Both the position numbers and the translations under genes were made by a program. The notes beneath the pieces were generated by a model. The model saw only the letters and a list, made by a program, of their open reading frames with translations, made no database searches and was not told the DNA's origin. This document shows positions 40,612 through 49,190 of a stretch of DNA of 64,000 nucleotides, piece by piece; position 1 is the first letter of the stretch; every line of letters begins with the position of its first letter. Origin of the DNA: an uncultured SAR116 cluster alpha proteobacterium (GTDB taxonomy: Bacteria; Pseudomonadota; Alphaproteobacteria; Puniceispirillales; Marisalimonadaceae); contig CABYED010000006.1 in the NCBI GenBank assembly GCA_902517815.1, positions 1 to 64,000 on the forward strand, written 5' to 3'.

Positions 40612-42076
40612 TCCAAGAATAAATCATAGGTCCACATAAACCTAAAAATGCAAAAACTAAAAACATTAGTGCAAGTGGTTGAGCAAGTATCATCCACCAC
40701 GCTCCATCATACATTTTAAGTGAATGTTGCAAGTTTGTTTCCACCATCTCTCCTAAAATAAGACCGACAGCAATTGGAGCAACAGAAAATCCATGCCTTC
40801 TAGCAAAATAACCAATGACTCCAAAAATTAACGCTAGCCATACATCTAAAAGTTGACCTTGAAAAGCATATGCACCGATCACCGATAAAGCAAAAACAAT
40901 AGGCCATAGAATCTGTGTTGGAACTAATGATACTCTAGCAAATAACTTAGCAGCATAAAGACCCATCAACATAAACATCACATTTGCAACAAACATTGAA
41001 CCAAAGATTTGATAAACTTTTTCTACTTGTTCAGTAAACAAATAAACACCCGGTCTTAGACCATGTACCATTAGGCCAACAAGTATAATTGCAGTAGTTC
41101 CGCTACCTGGTATTCCTAGTACCATAGTTGGAACCATAGCTCCACCTGTGGCTGCATTATTTGCTGCTTCAGCTCCAGCAATTCCCTCAATAGCACCTTT
41201 CCCAAATTCTTTTTTATTTTTTGACCATCTTCTTGCTTCTGAGTAACCAATCATTGATGCAACAGTGGCTCCTTCAGCCGGAAGAACACCAATAAAAGTT
41301 CCAATTCCACATGATCTAAGTATGGTCTTCCAAATTTTTTTGTAATCCTCTAACGTAGGTAACTTAACGGCTTTCATAGTTACTGTATTAATAATTTTAT
41401 TAACTGTTTTTGATTGAACTAAAAGTTCAGAAATAGCAAAGAGACCTATAAATATTGGCACAAAGTGCAAACCTTCATATAATTCGTAATTACCAAACAT
41501 AAATCTTTCTATTCCAGTTACACGTTCTGCGCCTATGGTTGATAGCCAAACACCAAATATACCACCTATTAAATTTTTGACTGCTCCACCAGCACTTATA
41601 CTTGCAAGCATTGATAATCCAAATACAGTTAAAGCAAAGTATTCTGGAGATCTGAATTCATAGGCAACCCTTGCTAATAGTGGTGCTGCAAAACACAAAA
41701 TTATAACAGAAAAAATACCACCGACTGTACTTGATATCACCGCTATTCCCAGAGCTCGACCAGCTTCACCTTTTTGTGCAAGTGGATATCCATCAAATGT
41801 AGTAGCTGCAGCTGCGGATGTTCCTGGCGTATTAATTAATATTGCTGTAATTGATCCTGCAAAAGTAGCAGATACATATATGGTTGCAAGAACAGCAATA
41901 GCATGAACAGGATCCATTGTAAGTGTAAATGGTAACAGTAATGCTGCCCCAGTAGTAGCACCGAGGCCTGGTAGAACCCCAATGATAACACCTAATATTG
42001 TAGTAGCAAATATCAAACCTAAAAGATATGGGTCGACTACAACTGATGCCATTGCAGATATTGCTTGCTCAAACAT
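40592..42076 (-). CDS. Tripartite tricarboxylate transporter large membrane subunit (TctA family)
   Basis: GVLPGLGATTGAALLLPFT, INTPGTSAAAATTFDGYPLAQKGEAGRALG, MVLGIPGSGTTAI. Confidence 0.95.
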   Translation of the reverse strand: MFEQAISAMASVVVDPYLLGLIFATTILGVIIGVLPGLGATTGAALLLPFTLTMDPVHAIAVLATIYVSATFAGSITAILINTPGTSAAAATTFDGYPLAQKGEAGRALGIAVISSTVGGIFSVIILCFAAPLLARVAYEFRSPEYFALTVFGLSMLASISAGGAVKNLIGGIFGVWLSTIGAERVTGIERFMFGNYELYEGLHFVPIFIGLFAISELLVQSKTVNKIINTVTMKAVKLPTLEDYKKIWKTILRSCGIGTFIGVLPAEGATVASMIGYSEARRWSKNKKEFGKGAIEGIAGAEAANNAATGGAMVPTMVLGIPGSGTTAIILVGLMVHGLRPGVYLFTEQVEKVYQIFGSMFVANVMFMLMGLYAAKLFARVSLVPTQILWPIVFALSVIGAYAFQGQLLDVWLALIFGVIGYFARRHGFSVAPIAVGLILGEMVETNLQHSLKMYDGAWWMILAQPLALMFLVFAFLGLCGPMIYSWITKQKD

Positions 42077-42087
42077 AAATATTTTTC

Positions 42088-42546
42088 CTAACCATAATAT
42101 AAATTCATTAATATACCCCTAGGAAATCTGATTTTTAAAACATAGTCAAACAACAAAAAAACTAACCCTGGAGTTACTGTGGCAGTCAAAAAAGCAACCC
42201 ATATTCTTCTCTCACCCCACAAAATACTCATTAAAAAAATCACAACAAAAATTCCAATAAACATATCAGTATAAACAGTTAACAAATAAAATAGCAGAAA
42301 TAAAAACATACTTCCCCATGTGTGATATTTCTCAAGAGTTACAGGTTTGGGATTATTTTTGTAAAATTGATAAGTCATAACTCCGATCAAAATTAATTTC
42401 AAAATCATTAAAAAAATTGGGAATGATCGTGCTTGCATACTTTCACCAACTATCATTTCGGGTGAAGTATCAAGCTGCAAAGCTATAGCTATTACAGATA
42501 AAGAAAAAATTGTTAATATTAATGGTACTAAGTAGATATTTTTCAT
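42088..42546 (-). CDS. Tripartite tricarboxylate transporter small membrane subunit (TctB family)
   Basis: Small multi-TM protein between TctA and TctC. Listed start 42570 lies in a hairpin loop; ATG at 42546 (MKNIYLVPL) is likelier. Confidence 0.85.
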   Translation of the reverse strand: MKNIYLVPLILTIFSLSVIAIALQLDTSPEMIVGESMQARSFPIFLMILKLILIGVMTYQFYKNNPKPVTLEKYHTWGSMFLFLLFYLLTVYTDMFIGIFVVIFLMSILWGERRIWVAFLTATVTPGLVFLLFDYVLKIRFPRGILMNLYYG

Positions 42547-42557
42547 AATGTTTAAAG

Positions 42558-42586
42558 AAAGACCTCCCATAAATTGAGAGGTCTTT
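42558..42586. terminator. Perfect 9-bp inverted repeat (AAAGACCTC-11 nt-GAGGTCTTT) between tctC- and tctB-like genes
   Basis: Arms exact; located between the TctC stop (42608) and the probable TctB start (42546). Confidence 0.6.
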
Positions 42587-42607
42587 TATCTTCTTTATAT
42601 TATTGTT

Positions 42608-43585
42608 TTATTTTAATAAGCCCATTTCTTTTAAGGCAGGACCGAACTCACCCACCATAAATGCAATTTGCTTACCCCATGGTCCAGATGGCTGTGGAGA
42701 TGTACTATCTAAGCCAGAGTTAGCTAGGTAAGCTTGATACATTGAATGTTTCATAGCTTTTTGAATACCTTTTTCCATTTCAGCAACTCTGGCCTTGTCT
42801 ACACCAGCATGTGTCACAAATCCTCTAGTTGTTGATAAAACAAGGTCAATGCCCAATTCTTTTGCTGTTTTAGCTTTTGGAATTGGAGCCATTCCATTTT
42901 CTGCAAGAATAACTAGTGGACAAATGTCTCCAGCTTCAACAGGTGCTGCAGCTTCTGATAAGTTTAAAGTTCCAACGTCAACTTCACCAGCAACTAGTCT
43001 TGTTGCTAACTCTCCTCCGCCTTTGTAAGGAATGTATTTTGGCATTTTTTGGCCAAGTCTCTTAGCCCATAAAAAGACAGTTATATGATCAATAGTACCA
43101 GTATGTGTGCCGCCAAAAGTAATTTTATCACCTTTTTTCATGCCAGCAACAAAATCTTCAGGTGTCTTATAAGGACTTTTCTTACAATTAACCATTAAAA
43201 TTTGTGGATCATTAGTACCCCTTGAAATTGGTGCCATGTCCTCAACTTTTAATTTTGTTTTACCCATTGCCATTGTAATTGCATGGCCAACAGTAAAAGT
43301 TAATATTGTATTGCCATCGGCAGGCCTTGTCATGAAATAATTCATTGCAGCTGCACCGCCACCACCTCTTTTATTAACAACAACCATGTCTTGCTTAAGA
43401 GTTCTTCTTGAACGAAGCATCATCATTCTTGAGTTGACGTCAGTTCCTCCGCCAGCTCCTGCATGAGTAACAACTTCAATCGCAGGCTTTTTTGAAGCCA
43501 GAGTAGGACTAGTAGTGAAAGCAATAGCTGATACTATAGCAGCCAGACCAGTTCCAACTTTGAAAAGTGTTTTAGATTTAATCAT
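42608..43585 (-). CDS. Tripartite tricarboxylate transporter substrate-binding protein (TctC family)
   Basis: Signal peptide; VVTHAGAGGGTDVNSRMM; GKKGDKITFGGTHTGT-type region; operon with TctA/B. GGAGGA ribosome-binding site upstream. Confidence 0.93.
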   Translation of the reverse strand: MIKSKTLFKVGTGLAAIVSAIAFTTSPTLASKKPAIEVVTHAGAGGGTDVNSRMMMLRSRRTLKQDMVVVNKRGGGGAAAMNYFMTRPADGNTILTFTVGHAITMAMGKTKLKVEDMAPISRGTNDPQILMVNCKKSPYKTPEDFVAGMKKGDKITFGGTHTGTIDHITVFLWAKRLGQKMPKYIPYKGGGELATRLVAGEVDVGTLNLSEAAAPVEAGDICPLVILAENGMAPIPKAKTAKELGIDLVLSTTRGFVTHAGVDKARVAEMEKGIQKAMKHSMYQAYLANSGLDSTSPQPSGPWGKQIAFMVGEFGPALKEMGLLK

Positions 43586-43627
43586 TTATTTTCCTCCGTA
43601 ATGATTGCCCAGCTAATGCTGGCTTGA

Positions 43628-43670
43628 AATACCATTAAAAATGGTATTATCTTGAGTAAGTATATACTTA
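43628..43670. promoter_or_regulatory. tctC upstream inverted repeats: AATACCAT-TAAAA-ATGGTATT and 14-bp palindrome TAAGTATATACTTA
   Basis: Both exact in sequence (43628-43648 and 43657-43670); minus-strand TATAAT at 43683-43688 lies just upstream. Confidence 0.5.
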
Positions 43671-43769
43671 ACCCCATTCAACATTATAGCAATTTAGAAA
43701 TTTCAAATTACTTACTAAATGAATAATTCGATTATTACGAATTAAAATTATGAGTCAAGCACTACAACA

Positions 43770-43809
43770 AGTTAAATGATGAATTTGTTAATAGTTAAAT
43801 GATGAATTT
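43770..43809. repeat. Direct repeat of 17 bp (AGTTAAATGATGAATTT), two copies with 23-bp period
   Basis: Identical copies at 43770-43786 and 43793-43809 in the intergenic region upstream of tctC. Confidence 0.85.
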
Positions 43810-43987
43810 AATTATTAGGTTTATCTTGAAAATTTGAACTCATACTAGATCTATAAAGTTCAATAATTTGCGTTCTTGTAATATTGGAGTTTTCTTCTTT
43901 CATAAAAAATTCAGAAATGTTTGGTGTAGCTGTAGCTAGTTGAAAAATTACAGAAAATATTGATAACGGTTCCAAATTTAACTCCAT
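43808..43987 (-). CDS. Possible small protein of 59 aa, unknown function
   Basis: Hand translation: MELNLEPLSIFSVIFQLATATPNISEFFMKEENSNITRTQIIELYRSSMSSNFQDKPNN*. Below the track length cut-off; weak ribosome-binding site. Confidence 0.3.
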   Translation of the reverse strand: MELNLEPLSIFSVIFQLATATPNISEFFMKEENSNITRTQIIELYRSSMSSNFQDKPNN

Positions 43988-44123
43988 AGAATTAGATTAA
44001 ACCTGCAATTGATATGCCATTCATATTCTGAAAGAAAATAAAAAATCAAAATAAAGCTTTTAACGCATTGAAAATTCAAAACTTAATTTTAAATAAATAA
44101 GATATATATTCAAAATCGGAAAA

Positions 44124-44687
44124 ATGCCAGACTCTAATATTATAAAAAAGTACAATGCTTCTAATATTCATGTTCCTAGCTCTATGTTAAATTGGATGAG
44201 ATCTAATCATGCTGGAGAAACAGGCGCAGTTTGGATTTATATGGGTGCTAAATGTGTATTTTGGAATAAAAAAATTCAGGATATGAGTAAAGAGCATTAT
44301 GAAACAGAAAACAATCACCTAATTGTGATGAGCCATATCCTACCTAAAAATAGTCATAGTAAACTCTTAATTTTATGGAGAATATTAGGATTTGGTTTAG
44401 GATTTTTTTCTGCATTATTGGGCTATAGATTTTTTTGTGTAACAATTCAGTCAGTGGAAACTTTTGTCGAAGAACATTACCAAGAACAAATTGATTTTTT
44501 GTATAAAAACTTTACTTCTTTTGAACTGCTTAGAGTGTTAAAAAAGTGTTGTGATGAAGAAGTAGAACATCAAATTGATGCAAAACTCCAAAAGGGAAAT
44601 GTTAAGAATAATAGTTTTGAGAGATTTTGGTCAAATTTAATTGGTTCTGGGTCTAGTCTTGCAGTAAATATTTCAAAACAATATTAG
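44124..44687 (+). CDS. COQ7-like demethoxyubiquinone hydroxylase family di-iron protein
   Basis: MRSNHAGETGAVWIYMGA, KEHYETENNHL, VETFVEEHYQEQIDF, CCDEEVEHQIDA supply the paired Glu/His ligands. Confidence 0.8.
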   Translation: MPDSNIIKKYNASNIHVPSSMLNWMRSNHAGETGAVWIYMGAKCVFWNKKIQDMSKEHYETENNHLIVMSHILPKNSHSKLLILWRILGFGLGFFSALLGYRFFCVTIQSVETFVEEHYQEQIDFLYKNFTSFELLRVLKKCCDEEVEHQIDAKLQKGNVKNNSFERFWSNLIGSGSSLAVNISKQY

Positions 44688-44697
44688 GTTTATAATT

Positions 44698-45075
44698 ATG
44701 AAATTAACTAAAGTTTTTTATGATGGAAAATGTGGGCTTTGTAGTAAAGAAATTAATTATTACAAAAGAATAGCCCCCAAAAATATTTTTGAATGGCATG
44801 ATATAGCTTCAAATCCGGAAAAATTAAAGCAGCTTCACGTTTCTCAATATGATGCTCTAATGTATTTACATGCAACCGATCAAAAATCTAACTTGAAAAT
44901 TGGTGTAGACGCATTCATTTTGATATGGAGTCATATTAAGTATTGGAAAATTTTATCTGTTTTGGTTAGAACGCCTTTCATATATTCAATTGCTAAAATA
45001 ACATATAAATTATTTGCTAATTACAGGTTTAAAAAGCTTACACATTGCCAAATGGCTAGTCAGAAAGTTATCTAA
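44698..45075 (+). CDS. DCC-family thiol-disulfide oxidoreductase-like protein (DUF393)
   Basis: FYDGKCGLCSKEINYYKRIAP and late LFANYRFK. Confidence 0.85.
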   Translation: MKLTKVFYDGKCGLCSKEINYYKRIAPKNIFEWHDIASNPEKLKQLHVSQYDALMYLHATDQKSNLKIGVDAFILIWSHIKYWKILSVLVRTPFIYSIAKITYKLFANYRFKKLTHCQMASQKVI

Positions 45076-45079
45076 AAAA

Positions 45080-45271
45080 ATGATTAAATGGATAAAAAAT
45101 TTAAAATATAAACAAAATATTGTTTCTGAAAAAGAAAAAACTCGGTTAGAACAGATGAAAAAAAATCCATACAAAAGAGTTGATAGTGAAAATATGACTG
45201 ATATTGAAAAAATGGATCAAGGTTTTAATGGAAAAACTTTCACTATTAATAGTATTGAAATTGATTTTTAA
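45080..45271 (+). CDS. Hypothetical small charged protein
   Basis: Listed ORF starts at 45014 inside the upstream CDS; ATG at 45080 gives a non-overlapping 63-aa protein. Confidence 0.5.
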   Translation: MIKWIKNLKYKQNIVSEKEKTRLEQMKKNPYKRVDSENMTDIEKMDQGFNGKTFTINSIEIDF

Positions 45272-45317
45272 CCTATCAACAAATAATTTTTATACTTTGC
45301 CTTTGAATAAATTGTTA

Positions 45318-45323
45318 TATACT
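45318..45323 (+). promoter_or_regulatory. Putative -10 element TATACT upstream of the SBP gene
   Basis: TTTGCC then 16 bp then TATACT; the surrounding TTATATACTCCT recurs at 63871-63882. Confidence 0.35.
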
Positions 45324-45360
45324 CCTGATTCTTATTTAAAGGTTAATTAGGGGATTAAAT

Positions 45361-46497
45361 ATGAAAAAGTTTACAACAACATTAGTGGCTCTATTGATAA
45401 TGGGGTCCACGTCATCATTTGCTGATGGTCATAAGGTAAAAGTTGGTATGATAACAACATTGTCAGGTGGCGGTTCTGGTTTAGGAATTGATGTAAGAGA
45501 TGGCTTTATGCTTGCTGTTAAAGGTAACAAAAATATTTCTGTCATCACAAAAGATGATCAGCGTAAGCCTGACATCGCAGTTCAGTTGGCTGATAAAATG
45601 ATACAATCCGACAAAGTCGATGTGTTAACTGGAATTATCTGGTCAAACTTGGCAATGGCTGTTGTGCCGGCTACTGTAAATCAAGGTAAATTTTATTTGT
45701 CACCAAATGCTGGTCCATCAAAATTAGCAGGTAAAGGATGTCATAAGAATTATTTTAATGTTGCCTGGCAAAATGATAATTTACATGAAGCAGCAGGAGG
45801 TTACGCAAACTCTGCTGGATTTAAAAATTCATTTATACTTGCTCCAAATTATCCTGCTGGTAAGGATGCATTAACTGGTTATAAAAGATATTTTAAGGGA
45901 AGCTTAGCTGGTGAAATTTACACAAAACTAGGTCAAAAAGATTATGCAGCAGAAATTGCACAAATAAGAGCATCGGGTGCTGATAGCGTATTCTTTTTCC
46001 TCCCAGGCGGAATGGGTATTGGCTTTATGAAACAATTTTCACAATCTGGAATTAAACTACCAGTCGTTGGTCCAGCCTTTTCATTTGACCAAGGTATTCT
46101 TAAAGCTGTAGGTGATGCAGCACTTGGTGTTAAAAACACCTCTCAATGGTCAAAAGATATTGACAATAATGCAAACAAAAAGTTTGTGAAAGATTTCCAA
46201 TCAGAATATGGAAGGCTACCCTCATTATATGCTTCCCAAGGTTATGACACAGGTAAACTTCTAATTTCAGCAATGTCAAAAGCTAAAGTTAAAGATAAGG
46301 ATAAATTTAGAGATGCTCTTAGAAAAGCTGATTTTTCGTCTACAAGGGGTAAATTTAGTTTTGATAAAAATCATCATCCTATTCAGGATATTTATGTTCG
46401 TGAAGTAATTAAGGAAGGTAAAATCCTTACTAATAAGATTGTTTCAGTTGGGTTGAAGGATCATTCAAACGCTTATGTCTCTGAATGTAAAATGTAA
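45361..46497 (+). CDS. Branched-chain-type ABC transporter substrate-binding protein
   Basis: Signal peptide MKKFTTTLVALLIMGSTSSFA; VKVGMITTLSGGGSGLGIDVRDGFMLAV. Confidence 0.9.
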   Translation: MKKFTTTLVALLIMGSTSSFADGHKVKVGMITTLSGGGSGLGIDVRDGFMLAVKGNKNISVITKDDQRKPDIAVQLADKMIQSDKVDVLTGIIWSNLAMAVVPATVNQGKFYLSPNAGPSKLAGKGCHKNYFNVAWQNDNLHEAAGGYANSAGFKNSFILAPNYPAGKDALTGYKRYFKGSLAGEIYTKLGQKDYAAEIAQIRASGADSVFFFLPGGMGIGFMKQFSQSGIKLPVVGPAFSFDQGILKAVGDAALGVKNTSQWSKDIDNNANKKFVKDFQSEYGRLPSLYASQGYDTGKLLISAMSKAKVKDKDKFRDALRKADFSSTRGKFSFDKNHHPIQDIYVREVIKEGKILTNKIVSVGLKDHSNAYVSECKM

Positions 46498-46505
46498 AAA
46501 TTTAA

Positions 46506-46534
46506 TAGGTGATTTCTAGTTTAGAAATCACCTA
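46506..46534. terminator. Perfect 13-bp stem, 3-nt loop hairpin (TAGGTGATTTCTA-GTT-TAGAAATCACCTA) between SBP and livH-like genes
   Basis: Exact inverted repeat 9 nt after the SBP stop and 14 nt before the LivH-like ATG; no strong T-tract. Confidence 0.75.
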
Positions 46535-46548
46535 ATTCTAAATTTTAA

Positions 46549-47466
46549 ATGACGTCTATACTTTTTTTTGAACAATTATTAAACGGCATACAATTTGGAA
46601 CTATGTTGTTTCTTATGTCCGCTGGTCTAACTCTTATCTTTGGAGTTATGGGTCTAATTAATTTGGCTCATGGATCTTTTTATATGATTGGAGCTTTTAG
46701 TGCTGCTTTGATAGCAAGTCTTACAGGCTCTTTTTGGCTTGCATTATTGGCAAGTTTATCAGGTGCGGCGATTGCAGGAGTATTGATTGAAATAATAATA
46801 ATTAGACGTTTATATAGAAGAGACCATTTAGATCAAGTTTTAGCAACATTTGCACTAATATTGTTGTTATCTGAAGGTGTTAGATGGTATTTTGGAGCTT
46901 TTCCTTTATATTTAGATATTCCAGAAAATCTTAATGGTACTTTACCAATTTTAGATGATATTATTTACTCTAAATATAGATTATTTATAATATTTATGGG
47001 TCTTTTGATAGCCGTTGGGCTATATATTCTCATATCAAAAACACGTTTAGGTGTTCGTATAAGAGCAGGTCAAAATGATCGCCAGATGATATCAGCACTT
47101 GGTATTGATATTTCTAAACTCTACACCATAGTATTTGCATTGGGGGCTTCCTTAGCTGGTTTGGCTGGAGCAATGATAGGAGCCATTCAATCAGTTGAAG
47201 TTGGAATGGGTGAACCTATTTTAATTTTAGCGTTTGTGGTAATAGTAATTGGAGGAATTGGTTCAATAAAAGGAGCATTAATTGGATCTATTTTAGTAGG
47301 TGTAACGGACACTATTGGTAGAATTTTTTTACCAGAGCTTTTAAAAATTTTTATGGAATCAGCAAGCGCCACCTCAGTTGGTTCTTCAATTGGTTCAATG
47401 CTAATATATATTCTAATGGCTTTAATACTTATAATAAAGCCATCTGGATTATTTGGAAAAACTTAA
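46549..47466 (+). CDS. Branched-chain-type ABC permease (LivH-like)
   Basis: GIQFGTMLFLMSAGLTLIFGVMGLINLAHGSFYM; VIGGIGSIKGALIGSILVG. Confidence 0.92.
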   Translation: MTSILFFEQLLNGIQFGTMLFLMSAGLTLIFGVMGLINLAHGSFYMIGAFSAALIASLTGSFWLALLASLSGAAIAGVLIEIIIIRRLYRRDHLDQVLATFALILLLSEGVRWYFGAFPLYLDIPENLNGTLPILDDIIYSKYRLFIIFMGLLIAVGLYILISKTRLGVRIRAGQNDRQMISALGIDISKLYTIVFALGASLAGLAGAMIGAIQSVEVGMGEPILILAFVVIVIGGIGSIKGALIGSILVGVTDTIGRIFLPELLKIFMESASATSVGSSIGSMLIYILMALILIIKPSGLFGKT

Positions 47467-47467
47467 A

Positions 47468-48451
47468 ATGATTATTGAAAAAACTTTTAATAAATGGATA
47501 TTGGTTTTTCTTTTTTTAATTCCGGTTTTAGGATTTATTTTTGAAGAGCCTTATTACATAACTTTAACAACAAAAGTAGTTATTCTTGGTATTGCAGGTA
47601 TTGGACTCAATTTAGCACTCGGTTATTGCGGCTTAATTTCTTTTGGTCATGCTGCTTTTTTTGGATTAGGTGGTTATGTAACAGGAATACTATCTTTTCA
47701 TGCTTTGAACTCAGAATTAATGTTTAGTTGGCCTTTTGTCTCTTCAGGTAGTTCTGATATGTTGGTTATTTGGCCAATAGTAATATTATCAAGTGCATTT
47801 TTAGCTCTAATTATTGGTTTATTGTCACTAAGAACTACAGGTGTTTACTTTATAATGATTACCCTTGCATTTGCGCAAATGTTATACTTTTTTGCAATTA
47901 GCTGGCCCAACTATGGAGGTGAAGATGGTTTATCTATATATATGAGAAATTCGTTACCAATGATTAACACTATGGATCCATTGAACTTTTACTTTATATG
48001 TCTTTGTTGGCTGTTAACAGTAATTTTTATTTCAGCTAAACTAATAAATTCTTCTTTTGGTATGGCATTTCAAGCTATTAAGCAAAATGAAGAGAGAGTA
48101 AAATCTGTTGGCATTGAAACTTTTAAAGTTAAGTTACTAGTTTTTGTCATTTCAGGAACAATCACTGGATTAGCGGGGTCATTATATACTGACTTAAATA
48201 GGTTCATTAGTCCTTCAGTTCTTAATTGGCAGATGTCAGGAGAAATAATGGTATTTGTAATTCTTGGAGGAATTGCAAGGCTTTATGGACCTCTTGTTGG
48301 TGCGGCTTTTTTTATTGTCTTAGAACAAACTTTAGGAAGTTACACAGAAAATTGGCAGTTTTGGTTGGGATTAATACTTATTTTAGAAATATTATATGTA
48401 CGCACAGGTATTTTAAGTTTATTTGAAAAGAAATTAAAATATGAAAAATAA
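47468..48451 (+). CDS. Branched-chain-type ABC permease (LivM-like)
   Basis: GLNLALGYCGLISFGHAAFFGLGGYVTG. ATG at 47468 follows the upstream stop; track ORF begins earlier at 47453. Confidence 0.9.
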   Translation: MIIEKTFNKWILVFLFLIPVLGFIFEEPYYITLTTKVVILGIAGIGLNLALGYCGLISFGHAAFFGLGGYVTGILSFHALNSELMFSWPFVSSGSSDMLVIWPIVILSSAFLALIIGLLSLRTTGVYFIMITLAFAQMLYFFAISWPNYGGEDGLSIYMRNSLPMINTMDPLNFYFICLCWLLTVIFISAKLINSSFGMAFQAIKQNEERVKSVGIETFKVKLLVFVISGTITGLAGSLYTDLNRFISPSVLNWQMSGEIMVFVILGGIARLYGPLVGAAFFIVLEQTLGSYTENWQFWLGLILILEILYVRTGILSLFEKKLKYEK

Positions 48452-49190
48452 AATTTTAAATATTAAAAACTTATCAAAATCATATGACGCGTTTAAAGTT
48501 ACAGATAAGATTACAATAGATCTTCATTTTGACGAAATACATGCATTGATTGGACCTAATGGAGCAGGAAAATCAACATTAATTAAGCAAATAGTTGGAA
48601 GCGTAAAACATGATATAGGCTCAATCATCTTGGATCAAGAAGACATAACTGATTTAACTGATGTTGAAAGAGCTAAAATTGGAATATCAAGAACATTCCA
48701 GGTTTCTTCTATCATTCCTCAGTTTAGCGCGATAGATAATATAGTTTTATCTTTATTAGACAAATCAAATAAAACGTTTCAATTGTTCAAAAGTATAAGG
48801 AATAATAAAGAATTATATTCAAATGCAAAAAAAATTCTAAAGGAAATTGAATTATTAGAAAAAAGTGAAATTTCAGCTTCTGACTTAAGCCATGGTGATA
48901 GAAGAAAACTCGAAGTTGGTTTAGCTTTAGCTATGGATCCAAAAGTTTTTTTGTTTGATGAGCCAATGGCTGGCTTGGACGAAAATGGTACTAACATGAT
49001 GATAAATTTATTCAAAAAAATAAAATCTAATTCACCAATTTTATTAATTGAACATGATATGGATGCTGTTTTTGCTTTAGCTGATAGAGTTTCAGTAATT
49101 AATTATGGAAAGATAGTAGCTACAGGTACTGTAAATGAGATAAGACAAAATGAATTAGTTAGAGATGTTTACTTAGGCTATGAGATCTGA
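48441..49190 (+). CDS. Branched-chain-type ABC transporter ATP-binding protein (LivG-like)
   Basis: LIGPNGAGKSTLIKQI, SRTFQVSSIIPQF, LFDEPMAGLDENG, LIEHDMDAVF. Confidence 0.92.
   Translation: MKNKILNIKNLSKSYDAFKVTDKITIDLHFDEIHALIGPNGAGKSTLIKQIVGSVKHDIGSIILDQEDITDLTDVERAKIGISRTFQVSSIIPQFSAIDNIVLSLLDKSNKTFQLFKSIRNNKELYSNAKKILKEIELLEKSEISASDLSHGDRRKLEVGLALAMDPKVFLFDEPMAGLDENGTNMMINLFKKIKSNSPILLIEHDMDAVFALADRVSVINYGKIVATGTVNEIRQNELVRDVYLGYEI

Noticed and set aside
40404-40700. 98-aa minus-strand ORF spanning the tauE/tctA junction
   Set aside because: Antisense to the TauE-like gene and out of frame with TctA; AT-rich shadow ORF.
45014-45079. N-terminal extension of the 85-aa ORF
   Set aside because: Overlaps the DCC-family gene; ATG at 45080 gives a more sensible non-overlapping gene.
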